The position numbers and the translations under genes were made by a program. From Salipaludibacillus daqingensis (GTDB lineage Bacteria; Bacillota; Bacilli; Bacillales; Salisediminibacteriaceae): a DNA stretch of 64,000 nucleotides. The notes under the pieces were generated by a model that did not search any database, was not told where the DNA came from, and saw nothing but the letters and a program-made list of their open reading frames with translations. Positions within the stretch are counted from its first letter, which is position 1, and the number at the start of each line of letters is the position of its first letter. The DNA lies in contig NZ_JARZHF010000001.1 of the NCBI RefSeq assembly GCF_029891575.1, forward strand, positions 248,001 to 312,000. The letters are read 5' to 3'. Positions 36,129 through 45,220 of the stretch are shown in pieces.

Positions 36129-37430
36129 TTAAGAGATCACATCGTATATCAATGTAGGAGCTTTCACTTCCGTTGATGTAATTTCATAAGAAGACAATAT
36201 TTTTTGCTTGGAAGCTTCTATATCTTCTTGATTTGCATAAATGGTTGCAATTGGTTCCCCAGTTTTCACTTTGTCCCCGATTTTCTTTTTTAATTCAATT
36301 CCAACTGCTAAATCAATGACAGACGTTTTTGTTGCACGACCAGCTCCTAGAAGCATCGCTGCGGTTCCAATTTGGTCTGCAACAATCCCAGAGACAAATC
36401 CATCATTTTCTGATAAAATATCAACTTTATATTCTGCAGTTGGAAGCCTTTCAGGATCGTCAATCACAGATGAATCACCGTTTTGAGACTCAATAAATAG
36501 CTTGAAATGTTCTAAAGCTTTTCCTGAAGCAACCGCCTCTTGTAACATTTCTTTTGCTTCTGCAAGTGTTTCTGCTTTTTTCGCTAAGACGATCATATGA
36601 CTTCCTAACGTCATACATAGTTCGGTTAAGTCTTCTGGTCCGTTTCCTTTTAGTGTATCGATCGCTTCTTTTACTTCCAAAGCATTTCCAATCATATAAC
36701 CAAGAGGTTGACTCATATCAGAAATGACCGCGGACGTTTGTCGACCTAAGTTGTTACCTATTCTCACCATGGCCTCTGCTAATTCTTTTGATTCTGATAA
36801 TTCTTTCATGAATGCTCCAGCGCCTGTTTTAACATCTAAAACGATAGCATCGGCGCCAGAAGCAATTTTTTTACTCATAATGGAACTAGCAATAAGTGGG
36901 ATCGAGTTCACCGTTGCTGTCACGTCTCTCAATCCATAGAGCTTTTTATCTGCCGGTGTTAAATTTTGCGTCTGACCGATAACAGCTGCTTTATTTGTAT
37001 TCACTAAATCAATAAATCGTTGGTTGCTAATCTCTACACTAAATCCAGGAATTGCCTCTAGTTTATCAATCGTTCCACCAGTGTGCCCTAACCCTCTACC
37101 ACTCATTTTAGCAACGGGTACACCAACACTAGCTACTAAAGGAGCTAGCACTAATGTGGTTGTGTCTCCCACTCCACCAGTAGAATGCTTGTCAACTTTT
37201 ACCCCTTGAATAGCTGAAAGATCGATTGTGTCACCAGATTGAACGATGGCATCTGTTAAGAAAGCTCTTTCATCTTGTGTCATATCTTTAAAGAAGATTG
37301 CCATCGCCCATGCACTTATTTGATAATCTGGGATCGTATCATTTGAATAGCCCTCAATAATAAATTCAATTTCTTCTTTTGAATGAGGAAGTCCGTTTCT
37401 TTTCTTTTCTATCAAATCAACCATTCTCAT
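36129..37430 (-). CDS. pdp: Pyrimidine-nucleoside phosphorylase
   Basis: 433 residues, exactly the B. subtilis length. It cleaves uridine, thymidine and deoxyuridine with phosphate. Signature [20 protein letters not shown] and the LGHTGGT segment; C-terminal PYNP domain. GAGGAGG upstream of the ATG; 3 bp after the second purine nucleoside phosphorylase gene. Confidence 0.95.
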   Translation of the reverse strand: MRMVDLIEKKRNGLPHSKEEIEFIIEGYSNDTIPDYQISAWAMAIFFKDMTQDERAFLTDAIVQSGDTIDLSAIQGVKVDKHSTGGVGDTTTLVLAPLVASVGVPVAKMSGRGLGHTGGTIDKLEAIPGFSVEISNQRFIDLVNTNKAAVIGQTQNLTPADKKLYGLRDVTATVNSIPLIASSIMSKKIASGADAIVLDVKTGAGAFMKELSESKELAEAMVRIGNNLGRQTSAVISDMSQPLGYMIGNALEVKEAIDTLKGNGPEDLTELCMTLGSHMIVLAKKAETLAEAKEMLQEAVASGKALEHFKLFIESQNGDSSVIDDPERLPTAEYKVDILSENDGFVSGIVADQIGTAAMLLGAGRATKTSVIDLAVGIELKKKIGDKVKTGEPIATIYANQEDIEASKQKILSSYEITSTEVKAPTLIYDVIS

Positions 37431-37433
37431 CGT

Positions 37434-38288
37434 TTATTCCTCCTCTTTTTGATTCCACAAACGTCGGTCCCCAGATGCCAAGACATGACGAACTAATGCT
37501 TTAAATCTTGGTTTGGCCTTCGCAGCAACTTCCATTACTTCTTGATGGGTGATTCCTTCAATTGTTTCACCTATAGCCATATCTGTAATACAAGAAATTC
37601 CTAATATATTCATAGACATGTGCCTAGCAACCATAGCTTCCGGAACAGTCGACATTCCTACCACGTCGCCTCCTAATTTTCGTAACATGATTAGTTCCGC
37701 ACCTGACATGTAAGTTGGACCACTCACCGCTGCATATACACCTCGTTGGATCGTTTGTCCTAACTTCTCAGCAGCTTCAAACGCATGGTCTCGTAATGCA
37801 GGTGTATACGTTGTACTCATATCAGGAAAACGAGGACCATATTCGTCTAAATTTTCACCAATAAGTGGGTTCCCACCAGTGAAGTTAATGTGATCATCTA
37901 TAATCATCAAGTCACCGGGTTGAAAATTCTCATTCATTCCTCCACATGCATTCGTAACAATTAAACTTTCACATCCAAGTTCTTTCATGACTCGAACTGG
38001 AAATGTTATTTCTTGCATGGAGTAACCTTCATAGAAGTGAAACCTTCCTTGCATAGCCATAACAGGAATTCCTTCTAATGTTCCAACAACAAGTTGACCT
38101 TTGTGCCCTGCAACCGTCGAAGTCGGAAAATGCGGGATATTTTCATATGAAAGGTAAACAGCTTTCTCTATTTCATCTGCTAAGTCGCCTAAGCCTGAAC
38201 CTAAAATTAATCCTACAATCGGTTTCATCTCTGCTTGTTGTTTTATCCACTCTGCTGATTCTTGAATCATCTTTACAGTTGTCATCAT
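37434..38288 (-). CDS. Purine-nucleoside phosphorylase paralogue with altered base pocket
   Basis: 284 residues, trimeric PNP/MTAP family: LGSGLG phosphate loop, STVAGHKGQLV, RFHFYEGYSM, VGMSTVPE. It is a diverged tandem copy of the upstream gene. Where classical PNP has Glu in (F/Y)ETPAE (human Glu201) and Asn in ISN (human Asn243), this protein has Met (TYMSGAE) and Asp (ITDMA). Asp at that site is a feature of enzymes accepting 6-aminopurines, so adenosine- or MTA-type substrates are possible (inference). 8 bp after its paralogue, in the deoB operon. Confidence 0.88.
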   Translation of the reverse strand: MMTTVKMIQESAEWIKQQAEMKPIVGLILGSGLGDLADEIEKAVYLSYENIPHFPTSTVAGHKGQLVVGTLEGIPVMAMQGRFHFYEGYSMQEITFPVRVMKELGCESLIVTNACGGMNENFQPGDLMIIDDHINFTGGNPLIGENLDEYGPRFPDMSTTYTPALRDHAFEAAEKLGQTIQRGVYAAVSGPTYMSGAELIMLRKLGGDVVGMSTVPEAMVARHMSMNILGISCITDMAIGETIEGITHQEVMEVAAKAKPRFKALVRHVLASGDRRLWNQKEEE

Positions 38289-38296
38289 TTCACCTC

Positions 38297-39118
38297 TTAA
38301 TTCAATTTACCAACAATTTGTTTCACAAATTGAAGGAAATCTGCTCTGACTTGTTCGGTTGTTTCCATTACTTCATCATGAGTCAAAGGTTGATCTAGAA
38401 TTCCAGCCGCCATATTGGAAATACATGAAATTCCAAGTACGTTCATATCGCTATGTCGAGCGACGATCACTTCAGGGACAGTGGACATACCGACGGCATC
38501 TCCTCCCATTGCTCTTAACATTCGAATTTCTGCAGGCGTCTCATACGTTGGTCCAGTATTTCCTACATAGACACCTTGTTGAACGTTTAAATTAATTTCA
38601 TTAGCCACATTTTTTGCTAACTCAACTAATTCCTTTGAATAAGCTGTGGACATATCTGGAAAACGGACGCCTAAGCTATCATCATTAGGTCCAATCAACG
38701 GATTAGAACCAAACATATTTAGGTGATCAGTAATAATCATTAAATTCCCAGGTTTATAGTCTTCATTTATTCCTCCAGCAGCATTTGTAACAATCAATTC
38801 TTCGACCCCAATTGCTTTCATAACTCGTACTGGTAAAGTCACAAGATCCATGGAGTAACCTTCATAATAATGAAAGCGACCTTGCATAGCCACAACTGTT
38901 TTCCCTTGGAGCTCACCTACAACTAACTGTCCTTTATGACCTGCAACAGTTGACGTTGGGAATCCGGGGATTTCATTGTAAGGGATTTCTACAGGATCAG
39001 TAATTTCATCTGCTAATACTCCTAATCCTGAACCGAGGATAAGTCCAATCGTCGGTTTTGCATTTAGTTTTTTTTCGATATACTTCTTCGCTTCATCAAT
39101 CATTTCATAATGAATCAT
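38297..39118 (-). CDS. pupG: Purine-nucleoside phosphorylase
   Basis: 273 residues, close in pattern to B. subtilis PupG (PunA/DeoD-II type trimeric PNP). Conserved base-binding residues: Glu in TYETPAE and Asn in CISNMAAG, which suit guanosine and inosine. The ATG follows AGGAGATGGTAAA. 11 bp after deoB, so cotranscribed. Confidence 0.93.
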   Translation of the reverse strand: MIHYEMIDEAKKYIEKKLNAKPTIGLILGSGLGVLADEITDPVEIPYNEIPGFPTSTVAGHKGQLVVGELQGKTVVAMQGRFHYYEGYSMDLVTLPVRVMKAIGVEELIVTNAAGGINEDYKPGNLMIITDHLNMFGSNPLIGPNDDSLGVRFPDMSTAYSKELVELAKNVANEINLNVQQGVYVGNTGPTYETPAEIRMLRAMGGDAVGMSTVPEVIVARHSDMNVLGISCISNMAAGILDQPLTHDEVMETTEQVRADFLQFVKQIVGKLN

Positions 39119-39129
39119 TTTACCATCTC

Positions 39130-40314
39130 CTATTTCAATTCTTCTAGAAAGCTCGTGCCAAATTTCGGTAGAGCTACATTAAAGTTATCTGCTACCGTTG
39201 CACCAATATCTGCAAATGATTTTCTAATTCCAAGGGATTTTCCAGTCGTCATTTCCTTGTTAAAAACAAGTAGTGGAACGTATTCTCTCGTATGATCTGT
39301 TCCATGGTGAATCGGATCATTTCCATGGTCAGCTGTAATGATTAACAAATCGTCTTCTTTCAGGTTTTCTAGCACCTCAGGCAGTCGAGCATCGAATTCC
39401 TCCAAAGCATTGCCATATCCAATCGGATCACGGCGATGACCAAACTTCGCATCGAAGTCAACCAAGTTAAGAAAACTTAATCCATTGAAATCCATCGCAA
39501 TTGTTTCATTCAACTTATCCATGCCATCCATGTTAGAGGTTGTTCGAAGTGATTGTGTAATCCCTTCACCATCATAAATATCAGCTATTTTCCCAATACC
39601 TATGGAATCATACCCACTATCTTTCAACTCATTCATGACGGTTCTACCAAAGGGTTTCAATGCATAATCATGTCGATTCGCTGTTCGCTCCCAGTTTCCT
39701 GGCTGTCCAAGAAACGGTCTTGCAATCACACGTCCGACCATATATTTTTCATCCAAAGTAAGTTGACGAGCCATCTTACATATTTCCCAAAGTTCTTCTG
39801 CTGGTATCACTTCTTCATGAGCAGCAATCTGAAGCACTGAGTCTGCTGATGTGTAAACAATTAAATCGCCAGTTTTCATATGTTCTTCCCCTAATTCATC
39901 AAGGATTTCCGTCCCCGATGCAGGTTTATTCCCTAAAACTTTACGTCCTGTCCGTTCTTCGATTTCCTGAATTAGTTCTGATGGAAATCCCTCTGGGAAT
40001 GTTCTAAATGGCGTATCAATATGAAGTCCCATGATCTCCCAATGTCCTGTCATCGTATCTTTACCAACTGATAACTCTTCCATTTTTCCAAAATAAGCTT
40101 GAGGATCGTTGATTTCTTGGCCACCTTCGTACTGTTTAATTTGAGTCAAACCTAAACGATCCAAATGCGGCATTGTCAAACCATCCATCTTCTCTGCAAT
40201 ATGTCCAAGGGTATCGGCTCCTTCATCATTAAATGCTTTCGCATCTGGTGCTTCTCCAATCCCTACTGAATCCATAACTACTAAAAAAATACGATTAAAT
40301 TTCTTTTGACTCAT
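39130..40314 (-). CDS. deoB: Phosphopentomutase
   Basis: Converts (deoxy)ribose-1-phosphate from nucleoside phosphorolysis to the 5-phosphate. 394 residues, alkaline-phosphatase superfamily: metal site [12 protein letters not shown] with the nucleophile Thr in GADTLGH..., KDTMTGHWE, and [12 protein letters not shown] 40314 is decided by GAGGAGG 6 nt upstream. First gene of deoB-pupG-pnp-pdp. Confidence 0.95.
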   Translation of the reverse strand: MSQKKFNRIFLVVMDSVGIGEAPDAKAFNDEGADTLGHIAEKMDGLTMPHLDRLGLTQIKQYEGGQEINDPQAYFGKMEELSVGKDTMTGHWEIMGLHIDTPFRTFPEGFPSELIQEIEERTGRKVLGNKPASGTEILDELGEEHMKTGDLIVYTSADSVLQIAAHEEVIPAEELWEICKMARQLTLDEKYMVGRVIARPFLGQPGNWERTANRHDYALKPFGRTVMNELKDSGYDSIGIGKIADIYDGEGITQSLRTTSNMDGMDKLNETIAMDFNGLSFLNLVDFDAKFGHRRDPIGYGNALEEFDARLPEVLENLKEDDLLIITADHGNDPIHHGTDHTREYVPLLVFNKEMTTGKSLGIRKSFADIGATVADNFNVALPKFGTSFLEELK

Positions 40315-40390
40315 ATTCTTCCTCCTCAGTTCTCTTTTGGTCTTTGTCATACTATACCCTAGATCATCCCAACCAATCGATACATGCATC

Positions 40391-40410
40391 GATGTCTGAG
40401 GTCAGACATC
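40391..40410. promoter_or_regulatory. 20-bp dyad upstream of deoB, candidate operator
   Basis: GATGTCTGA-GG-TCAGACATC: 9-bp arms around 2 bases, too tight for a good RNA hairpin, so more likely a protein site. Located about 77 bp upstream of the deoB start and just after xerD. Confidence 0.4.
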
Positions 40411-40423
40411 TTCAACGAAAAAA

Positions 40424-41314
40424 TTAAGCTCTTGGATGGTATTTCGAGTACACTTCTCTCATTCTTACCTTTGTCACATGGGTATATATTTGTGTTGTAG
40501 AAATATCCGCATGACCTAACATCTCTTGTACAGCTCTCAAGTCTGCTCCATTTTCTAATAAATGAGTGGCGAACGAGTGTCTTAATGTATGCGGCGTTAC
40601 TTTCTTGTCTATCTTAGCATCTTTTGCTAATTGTTTAAGTACTTTCCAAAAACCTTGTCTACTTAACGGTCTACCATGATGATTTACAAACAGAAAATCG
40701 TGATGGTTTTTTTTCATTAGAGTTGGGCGGCTTTCTTCTAAATAAGAACCTAAAGCGTCAGAGGCAATTTCACCTATAGGAATAATTCGCTCTTTATTCC
40801 CTTTACCAAGACACCGGATAAATCCCATTTGTAAGTGAAGATCCGAAAGTTTCATGCTGCATAGTTCACTCACTCTCACTCCAGTAGCATAAAGCAATTC
40901 AAACATCGCTTTATTTCTAATTCCTAGCATAGTTGGATTTTTTGCTGCCTCAAGTAAGGCATCTACTTCTGTTGTGGAAAGAATTTTGGGTAGATTTTTA
41001 TCAGGTCTAGGCATCTCAATATGCAAGGAAGGGTCGTGTGAGACAACCGCTTCTCTAATTAGGAATTGATGAAAAGTCCTAATAGAAGATAGCATTCGAG
41101 ACATCGTTGAACTCGCTCTACCTTGATCATTTAAATGATGCAAAAAATAAAGAATCGTTGATTTTTTTACATCATTAAAAGCCTTTACATTCTCCACATT
41201 TTCTAAATAACTAATGTAAGTAGATAAATCTCTCTCATAGGCTTTTGTAGAATTTTGAGCTAGGCCTTTCTCCACTACTAAATAATGAATAAACGCTTTC
41301 AATTCTTCTTTCAA
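40424..41314 (-). CDS. xerD: Tyrosine recombinase XerD
   Basis: 296 residues. Resolves chromosome dimers at dif with XerC. Catalytic residues visible: Arg147 (ATGVRVSEL), Lys171, His242 and Arg245 (HTLRHSFATHLL), His268 (LGHADI), Tyr277 (TQIYTHV). TTG start. Next to yqzK and fur as in B. subtilis (ripX), so a housekeeping recombinase and not a mobile element. Confidence 0.95.
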   Translation of the reverse strand: MKEELKAFIHYLVVEKGLAQNSTKAYERDLSTYISYLENVENVKAFNDVKKSTILYFLHHLNDQGRASSTMSRMLSSIRTFHQFLIREAVVSHDPSLHIEMPRPDKNLPKILSTTEVDALLEAAKNPTMLGIRNKAMFELLYATGVRVSELCSMKLSDLHLQMGFIRCLGKGNKERIIPIGEIASDALGSYLEESRPTLMKKNHHDFLFVNHHGRPLSRQGFWKVLKQLAKDAKIDKKVTPHTLRHSFATHLLENGADLRAVQEMLGHADISTTQIYTHVTKVRMREVYSKYHPRA

Positions 41315-41337
41315 TTAGTGGCCCCACCTTTCTTTAC

Positions 41338-41571
41338 TTATTCACCATCAACAAGAAATAATCGTAAACGTTCGATGGGTAGCCATTCTTCTTGTACATC
41401 TAATGAAGATGGAGAAACCACTTTCATAGATCTTCCTTGAGGTTCATCATATCGATGGTACTCTTTATATTCGTCACTCACCCATAGAATACCATAATAA
41501 AAAAGCAACGTGCACCCCATGAACAATAAAAATAACCATATCATTTGAAAAAAACGAAAATAACTTTGCAT
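41338..41571 (-). CDS. yqzK: YqzK-like small membrane protein (DUF4227)
   Basis: 77 residues with one N-terminal membrane helix (about 8-28) and a short basic/acidic tail. Function unknown; identified by position between fur and xerD and by general similarity. ATG 41571 is chosen since AGAGGG lies 7 nt upstream; ATG 41577 overlaps the site. Confidence 0.8.
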   Translation of the reverse strand: MQSYFRFFQMIWLFLLFMGCTLLFYYGILWVSDEYKEYHRYDEPQGRSMKVVSPSSLDVQEEWLPIERLRLFLVDGE

Positions 41572-41762
41572 AGTCATCCCTCTTTTTGTGTAAATCTATT
41601 GATATTTAAGGATATGTCCATGCCTTTGTCTTCTATACATATTTTCCTAATATTCATTGTATACTTTCTTTTGAACAATTTAAATCAACTTGTGAAAACT
41701 TTTCTCGCATGAAAGAACGAGACATTATCAAATATTATTCCTCATTTTCATTTAAAAACGTA

Positions 41763-41803
41763 CAAAAAAAGCAGCTTTGTATAAAGATACGAATGAGCTG
41801 CTT
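41763..41803 (-). terminator. Terminator after fur
   Basis: On the minus strand AAAGCAGCT...AGCTGCTTT followed by a T run, with a long loop. Confidence 0.7.
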
Positions 41804-41836
41804 TCAACCATTTAGTTAATATTTTAAACGTTAAAA

Positions 41837-42271
41837 TCATTTACATCGATGACAGATGCCATGAAAAGTTAATCGATGATCTTTTATAACAAAGTTCCAG
41901 CGATCTTCCACTACTTTTTCCACATCCTCAAGTAAATCTTCTTGAATTTCATCAACTGAACCACATTCAATGCAAACAAGATGATGGTGGAAATGCGCAG
42001 CCCCTTCTTGTCTTAAATCGTATCTTGATACTCCATCACCAAAATTAATTTTGTCTACAACTTTAAGTTCTGTAAGAAGCTCTAAAGTACGATATACCGT
42101 TGCTAAACCAATCTCAGGATACTTTTCTTTCACAAGCATGTAAACATCTTCCGCACTCAAGTGATCATCCTCATGCTCAAGGAGAACTCGAACTGTCGCT
42201 TCACGTTGTGGTGTCAATTTATAGCTTTGAGAATGCAATTGTTTTTTTATACGTTCAATTCGTTGTTCCAT
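41837..42271 (-). CDS. fur: Ferric uptake regulator Fur
   Basis: 144 residues. Winged helix with LATVYRTLELL recognition segment; metal sites HHHLVC, structural zinc pairs Cys100-x-x-Cys103 and Cys140-x-x-Cys143. The Fur assignment over PerR or Zur rests on position (xerD-yqzK-fur-spoIIM) and sequence pattern. Preceded by a good sigma-A promoter and, further upstream, a PerR-box-like site. Confidence 0.9.
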   Translation of the reverse strand: MEQRIERIKKQLHSQSYKLTPQREATVRVLLEHEDDHLSAEDVYMLVKEKYPEIGLATVYRTLELLTELKVVDKINFGDGVSRYDLRQEGAAHFHHHLVCIECGSVDEIQEDLLEDVEKVVEDRWNFVIKDHRLTFHGICHRCK

Positions 42272-42381
42272 CAGTTTTCCCCCTACAACTAACTTGTCGA
42301 TATTCCTTTGACATTCTTTTAATGAAGCGAAAGGAACGGTAGCTCGTTAACGCTCTTCTAAAAATGACCTATTCTCACTTC

Positions 42382-42411
42382 ATTATACTCTTTGAGAAAA
42401 AAAGGTGTCAA
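42382..42411 (-). promoter_or_regulatory. Sigma-A promoter of fur
   Basis: Minus strand TTGACA (42411-42406), 18 nt, TATAAT (42387-42382): consensus boxes. Confidence 0.75.
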
Positions 42412-42435
42412 ATAAGAATAGTTACAAAATTTTAT

Positions 42436-42450
42436 TTATAACTATTATAA
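42436..42450 (-). promoter_or_regulatory. PerR/Fur-box-like site upstream of fur
   Basis: TTATAACTATTATAA differs from the PerR consensus TTATAATNATTATAA at one base. It is centred about 32 bp upstream of the -35 box. fur belongs to the PerR regulon in B. subtilis. Confidence 0.5.
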
Positions 42451-42468
42451 TTTGATTTTCATTATAAT

Positions 42469-43110
42469 TTAAAGAGCCCTCTCTACAAGAAATTGCATAA
42501 CAACAGGAGTAACCAAAGCCTCAAATGCGGAGACAATCACAAGTCCTCCGCCAACTAAAAGGATAAACATTGTATATGATACAAATTGATGAAAAATTGG
42601 TTGATGTCCTCTGCTTACAATTTGTTTCCATATTTTTATGGAAAACGAAGTTGCTGTGGAAGCGACAAGAATAAAAATCGGAATTAAAAAGATATTTTGA
42701 GGGAAAACAGATGAAAATGCGAACAAAAAACCCTCAAACCCCATTTGATCCACAAGAAAACCTACCGTAAATCCAATCGTAAGACCTTTTATAAAAAGTA
42801 AGATGAATACAATAGGTAATCCTATGATGGATAAACCTAGGAACCAGATAAACCCTAGCACTTTAGAGTAGTAGGCAAAACTTTGTGTAAATATATCTCT
42901 AGCATTTGCAAATTCACCTTTCTCAACTTCACTAAAAAAAAGGGTCAAATAAGCATATAAATCATTTTTTTGCGAAAAACTCATGCTATTTACTATAATT
43001 GAACCAAAGACTACTCCCATAATTAATAAAACGGTAGTGAAAATAAATGTTGACCGATTATCTTCCCAGTAATATAACAATTTATTTTTTCTTATATAGG
43101 ACTTTCCCAT
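42469..43110 (-). CDS. spoIIM: Stage II sporulation protein M
   Basis: 213 residues, five hydrophobic helices (WFLGLSIIGLPIVFILL, GLTIGFTVGFLV and others). Part of the SpoIIDMP complex that drives engulfment in the mother cell. Position beside fur matches B. subtilis. Confidence 0.94.
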   Translation of the reverse strand: MGKSYIRKNKLLYYWEDNRSTFIFTTVLLIMGVVFGSIIVNSMSFSQKNDLYAYLTLFFSEVEKGEFANARDIFTQSFAYYSKVLGFIWFLGLSIIGLPIVFILLFIKGLTIGFTVGFLVDQMGFEGFLFAFSSVFPQNIFLIPIFILVASTATSFSIKIWKQIVSRGHQPIFHQFVSYTMFILLVGGGLVIVSAFEALVTPVVMQFLVERAL

Positions 43111-43212
43111 TCCGCGCCCCTCATTTCTATCATCTGAATATGTATCTATCAGAGTCTATGAAATGAAGATGGAAACTATGATAAAAATAAACAGTGTCCA
43201 CTCTCTTACTAT

Positions 43213-44391
43213 CTATAAAATTTTTCCTTTCACTCCTCCCCCTCCTGGCCTTATATGCAATTTACCTTTCCTCATCAAATCAATTTTTTCAACAGCGGAG
43301 TTCGAAACAACTTCTTTCAGTTTCGATGAAGGGACTTCATGTAACACTTTCATTTCTGAACCGAATCGACTAATAAGATCTTGAATCGTTTTTGGCCCTA
43401 CGCTTGGAATCATTTCTAACGGAGCTTGGTGAAGATATGTTGGTCTATGGATGTTAATCATATTCTTCCCATTTTGTTTCGATGATAATTCTTGAACTCT
43501 ATCGCTCACTCCTTTTACGACAGAATTTCTTTCATGATCGTCACACTTATTTTCACTACCAATACAAAAATCACACACCGTTTGATAATACTTCACTAAT
43601 TTTGGGCTTAATCCTACATTTTTGAGTATTTTTCTCTCGTTTTTTGTTTGCAATACTTTACCTAGCTCTATAAAAGATGGCTCTTTACATAATATAACTT
43701 GATGTTCCCGAGCGATCATTTTCACAGAATGCGCATCTGAATTCGTCAAAAAAGGAAATGGATCTAATTCAGGAAGTGTTCTTGCCATATGTGTATCTGA
43801 ACTCAATCCAAGTTCAACGGCATCGATTTGTTTTATTTCAAACACCTCTTCCATGTAGGTATCTACGCCTTTCCCATAGACACTTTTAAACGGAGTAAAT
43901 ACGTGGGCAGGAATGAACCACCCACCTCCATCTTTCACACGCTGTTGAAGGATTTTTGCTGAAATATAAATCCTTTGTGTACTTAAAGTGATATTTTTTA
44001 TATACATTCGGCACCAATTGGAGAACGATCTCATGCTTTTAAGCGAAGGAAAATAACATAATACATGAATAGGACCTTTGCAATTTTGATCATATACTTC
44101 TATTTCAGCTCCAAGAATAATCGTTAGTTTCCCATCAACGAGTAAACCACCTTCTTGTAATTCTATAGCCCTTCCTTGTTGAATATAATCTTCTAACTCA
44201 TTAAGTACCAAAGGAGAAAGACAATCAATCAAACCTATGACGTCCATTCCTTTGTGAAAGATCGCTTCCTCAATGACAGAATCGACATTCATTCGATTGG
44301 AGGCAGTAATTTTTACAGGTGCATTTTTTAATGTTCGACCTAAATGAATATGTAAATCCATATAATAAACTTGCAACTGTGTTTTATTCAA
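43213..44391 (-). CDS. yqxK: EndoQ-family endonuclease (YqxK), PHP domain plus HhH
   Basis: 392 residues. N-terminal PHP metal-binding domain (YYMDLHIHLGRT, HVLCYFP, FIPAHVFTP, NSDAHSV), a Cys-rich segment CDFCIGSENKCDDH, then a C-terminal helix-hairpin-helix region (MIPSVGPKTIQDLI) and a Gly-rich tail. Endonuclease Q, known in some Bacillus and archaea, nicks DNA 5' of deaminated bases. The start is an ATT/ATG-region codon near 44391 overlapping the end of nudF's downstream gap (4 bp). Confidence 0.85.
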   Translation of the reverse strand: MNKTQLQVYYMDLHIHLGRTLKNAPVKITASNRMNVDSVIEEAIFHKGMDVIGLIDCLSPLVLNELEDYIQQGRAIELQEGGLLVDGKLTIILGAEIEVYDQNCKGPIHVLCYFPSLKSMRSFSNWCRMYIKNITLSTQRIYISAKILQQRVKDGGGWFIPAHVFTPFKSVYGKGVDTYMEEVFEIKQIDAVELGLSSDTHMARTLPELDPFPFLTNSDAHSVKMIAREHQVILCKEPSFIELGKVLQTKNERKILKNVGLSPKLVKYYQTVCDFCIGSENKCDDHERNSVVKGVSDRVQELSSKQNGKNMINIHRPTYLHQAPLEMIPSVGPKTIQDLISRFGSEMKVLHEVPSSKLKEVVSNSAVEKIDLMRKGKLHIRPGGGGVKGKIL

Positions 44392-44395
44392 TCTT

Positions 44396-44944
44396 CTACA
44401 TTCCTTGTCTTTGATTTAATTGCCAATACTGAATCGCATAGATTGTTTTTGCATCATGAATTTCCTCAGATAAGATCATTTGATTCGCTTCTTCCAACGT
44501 TACGTCGACTCTTTCCACAAATTCATCTTCATCCATATTTACATTTCCAGTATGCAAATCTTCAGCCAAATAAACATAAACAATTTCATTTGCAAAACCA
44601 GGACTCGTGTAAAAAGAGTGTAATTTAGACCAATTCTTAGCTTTTACTCCCGTTTCTTCTTCCAATTCTCTTTTCGCACACTCAAGAGGATCTTCTCCTG
44701 ATTCTAACTTTCCAGCAGGTATTTCTGCTATTGCTTTTTCTAAAGCTTTCCGATACTGTTTTACCAAGATTAACTTTCCTTCGTTTGTAAAAGATATAAC
44801 AGCAACCGCCCCTGGATGATGTATTATTTCTCGCTTACTTTCTTCTCCATTTGGTAATTGAACGTCTTGAACTTCAAGATCTATAATCTTCCCTTTAAAA
44901 ATAGATTTCGTTCGAATTGTTGTTTCTTTTAAATGATCATTCAT
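44396..44944 (-). CDS. nudF: ADP-ribose pyrophosphatase (Nudix)
   Basis: 182 residues. The Nudix box GKLESGEDPLECAKRELEEETG fits GX5EX7REUXEEXGU. It hydrolyses ADP-ribose to AMP and ribose-5-phosphate. ATG 44944 is chosen since TGGAGGAC lies 6 nt upstream. Same neighbour as in B. subtilis (yqkG next to yqxK). Confidence 0.93.
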   Translation of the reverse strand: MNDHLKETTIRTKSIFKGKIIDLEVQDVQLPNGEESKREIIHHPGAVAVISFTNEGKLILVKQYRKALEKAIAEIPAGKLESGEDPLECAKRELEEETGVKAKNWSKLHSFYTSPGFANEIVYVYLAEDLHTGNVNMDEDEFVERVDVTLEEANQMILSEEIHDAKTIYAIQYWQLNQRQGM

Positions 44945-45220
44945 TTTAATGTCCTCCATTATTCGTTATCAGTTATTCCATTTAGCATATCAAAGTAATC
45001 TCCATATTTCATTATGAACAAATGATTAGGGACCAATGATTTTATCATTTATTTAACGATCATCGATTTTCCTTGTATAATTTGACTATAGTCTAAAGGT
45101 ATATGTAGTCTCCTGTATCTTTGTTGAAAATAAACAATGTAGCATTATATAGTCCATAGTAAATAAGATCGAAGAATATTTACTGATTAATAAGGGTAAA
45201 TAGCTTATGGAGGTGTATGT

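Noticed and set aside
40424-41314. Phage or integron integrase
   Set aside because: Position next to yqzK and fur, and XerD-like sequence, show the housekeeping recombinase.
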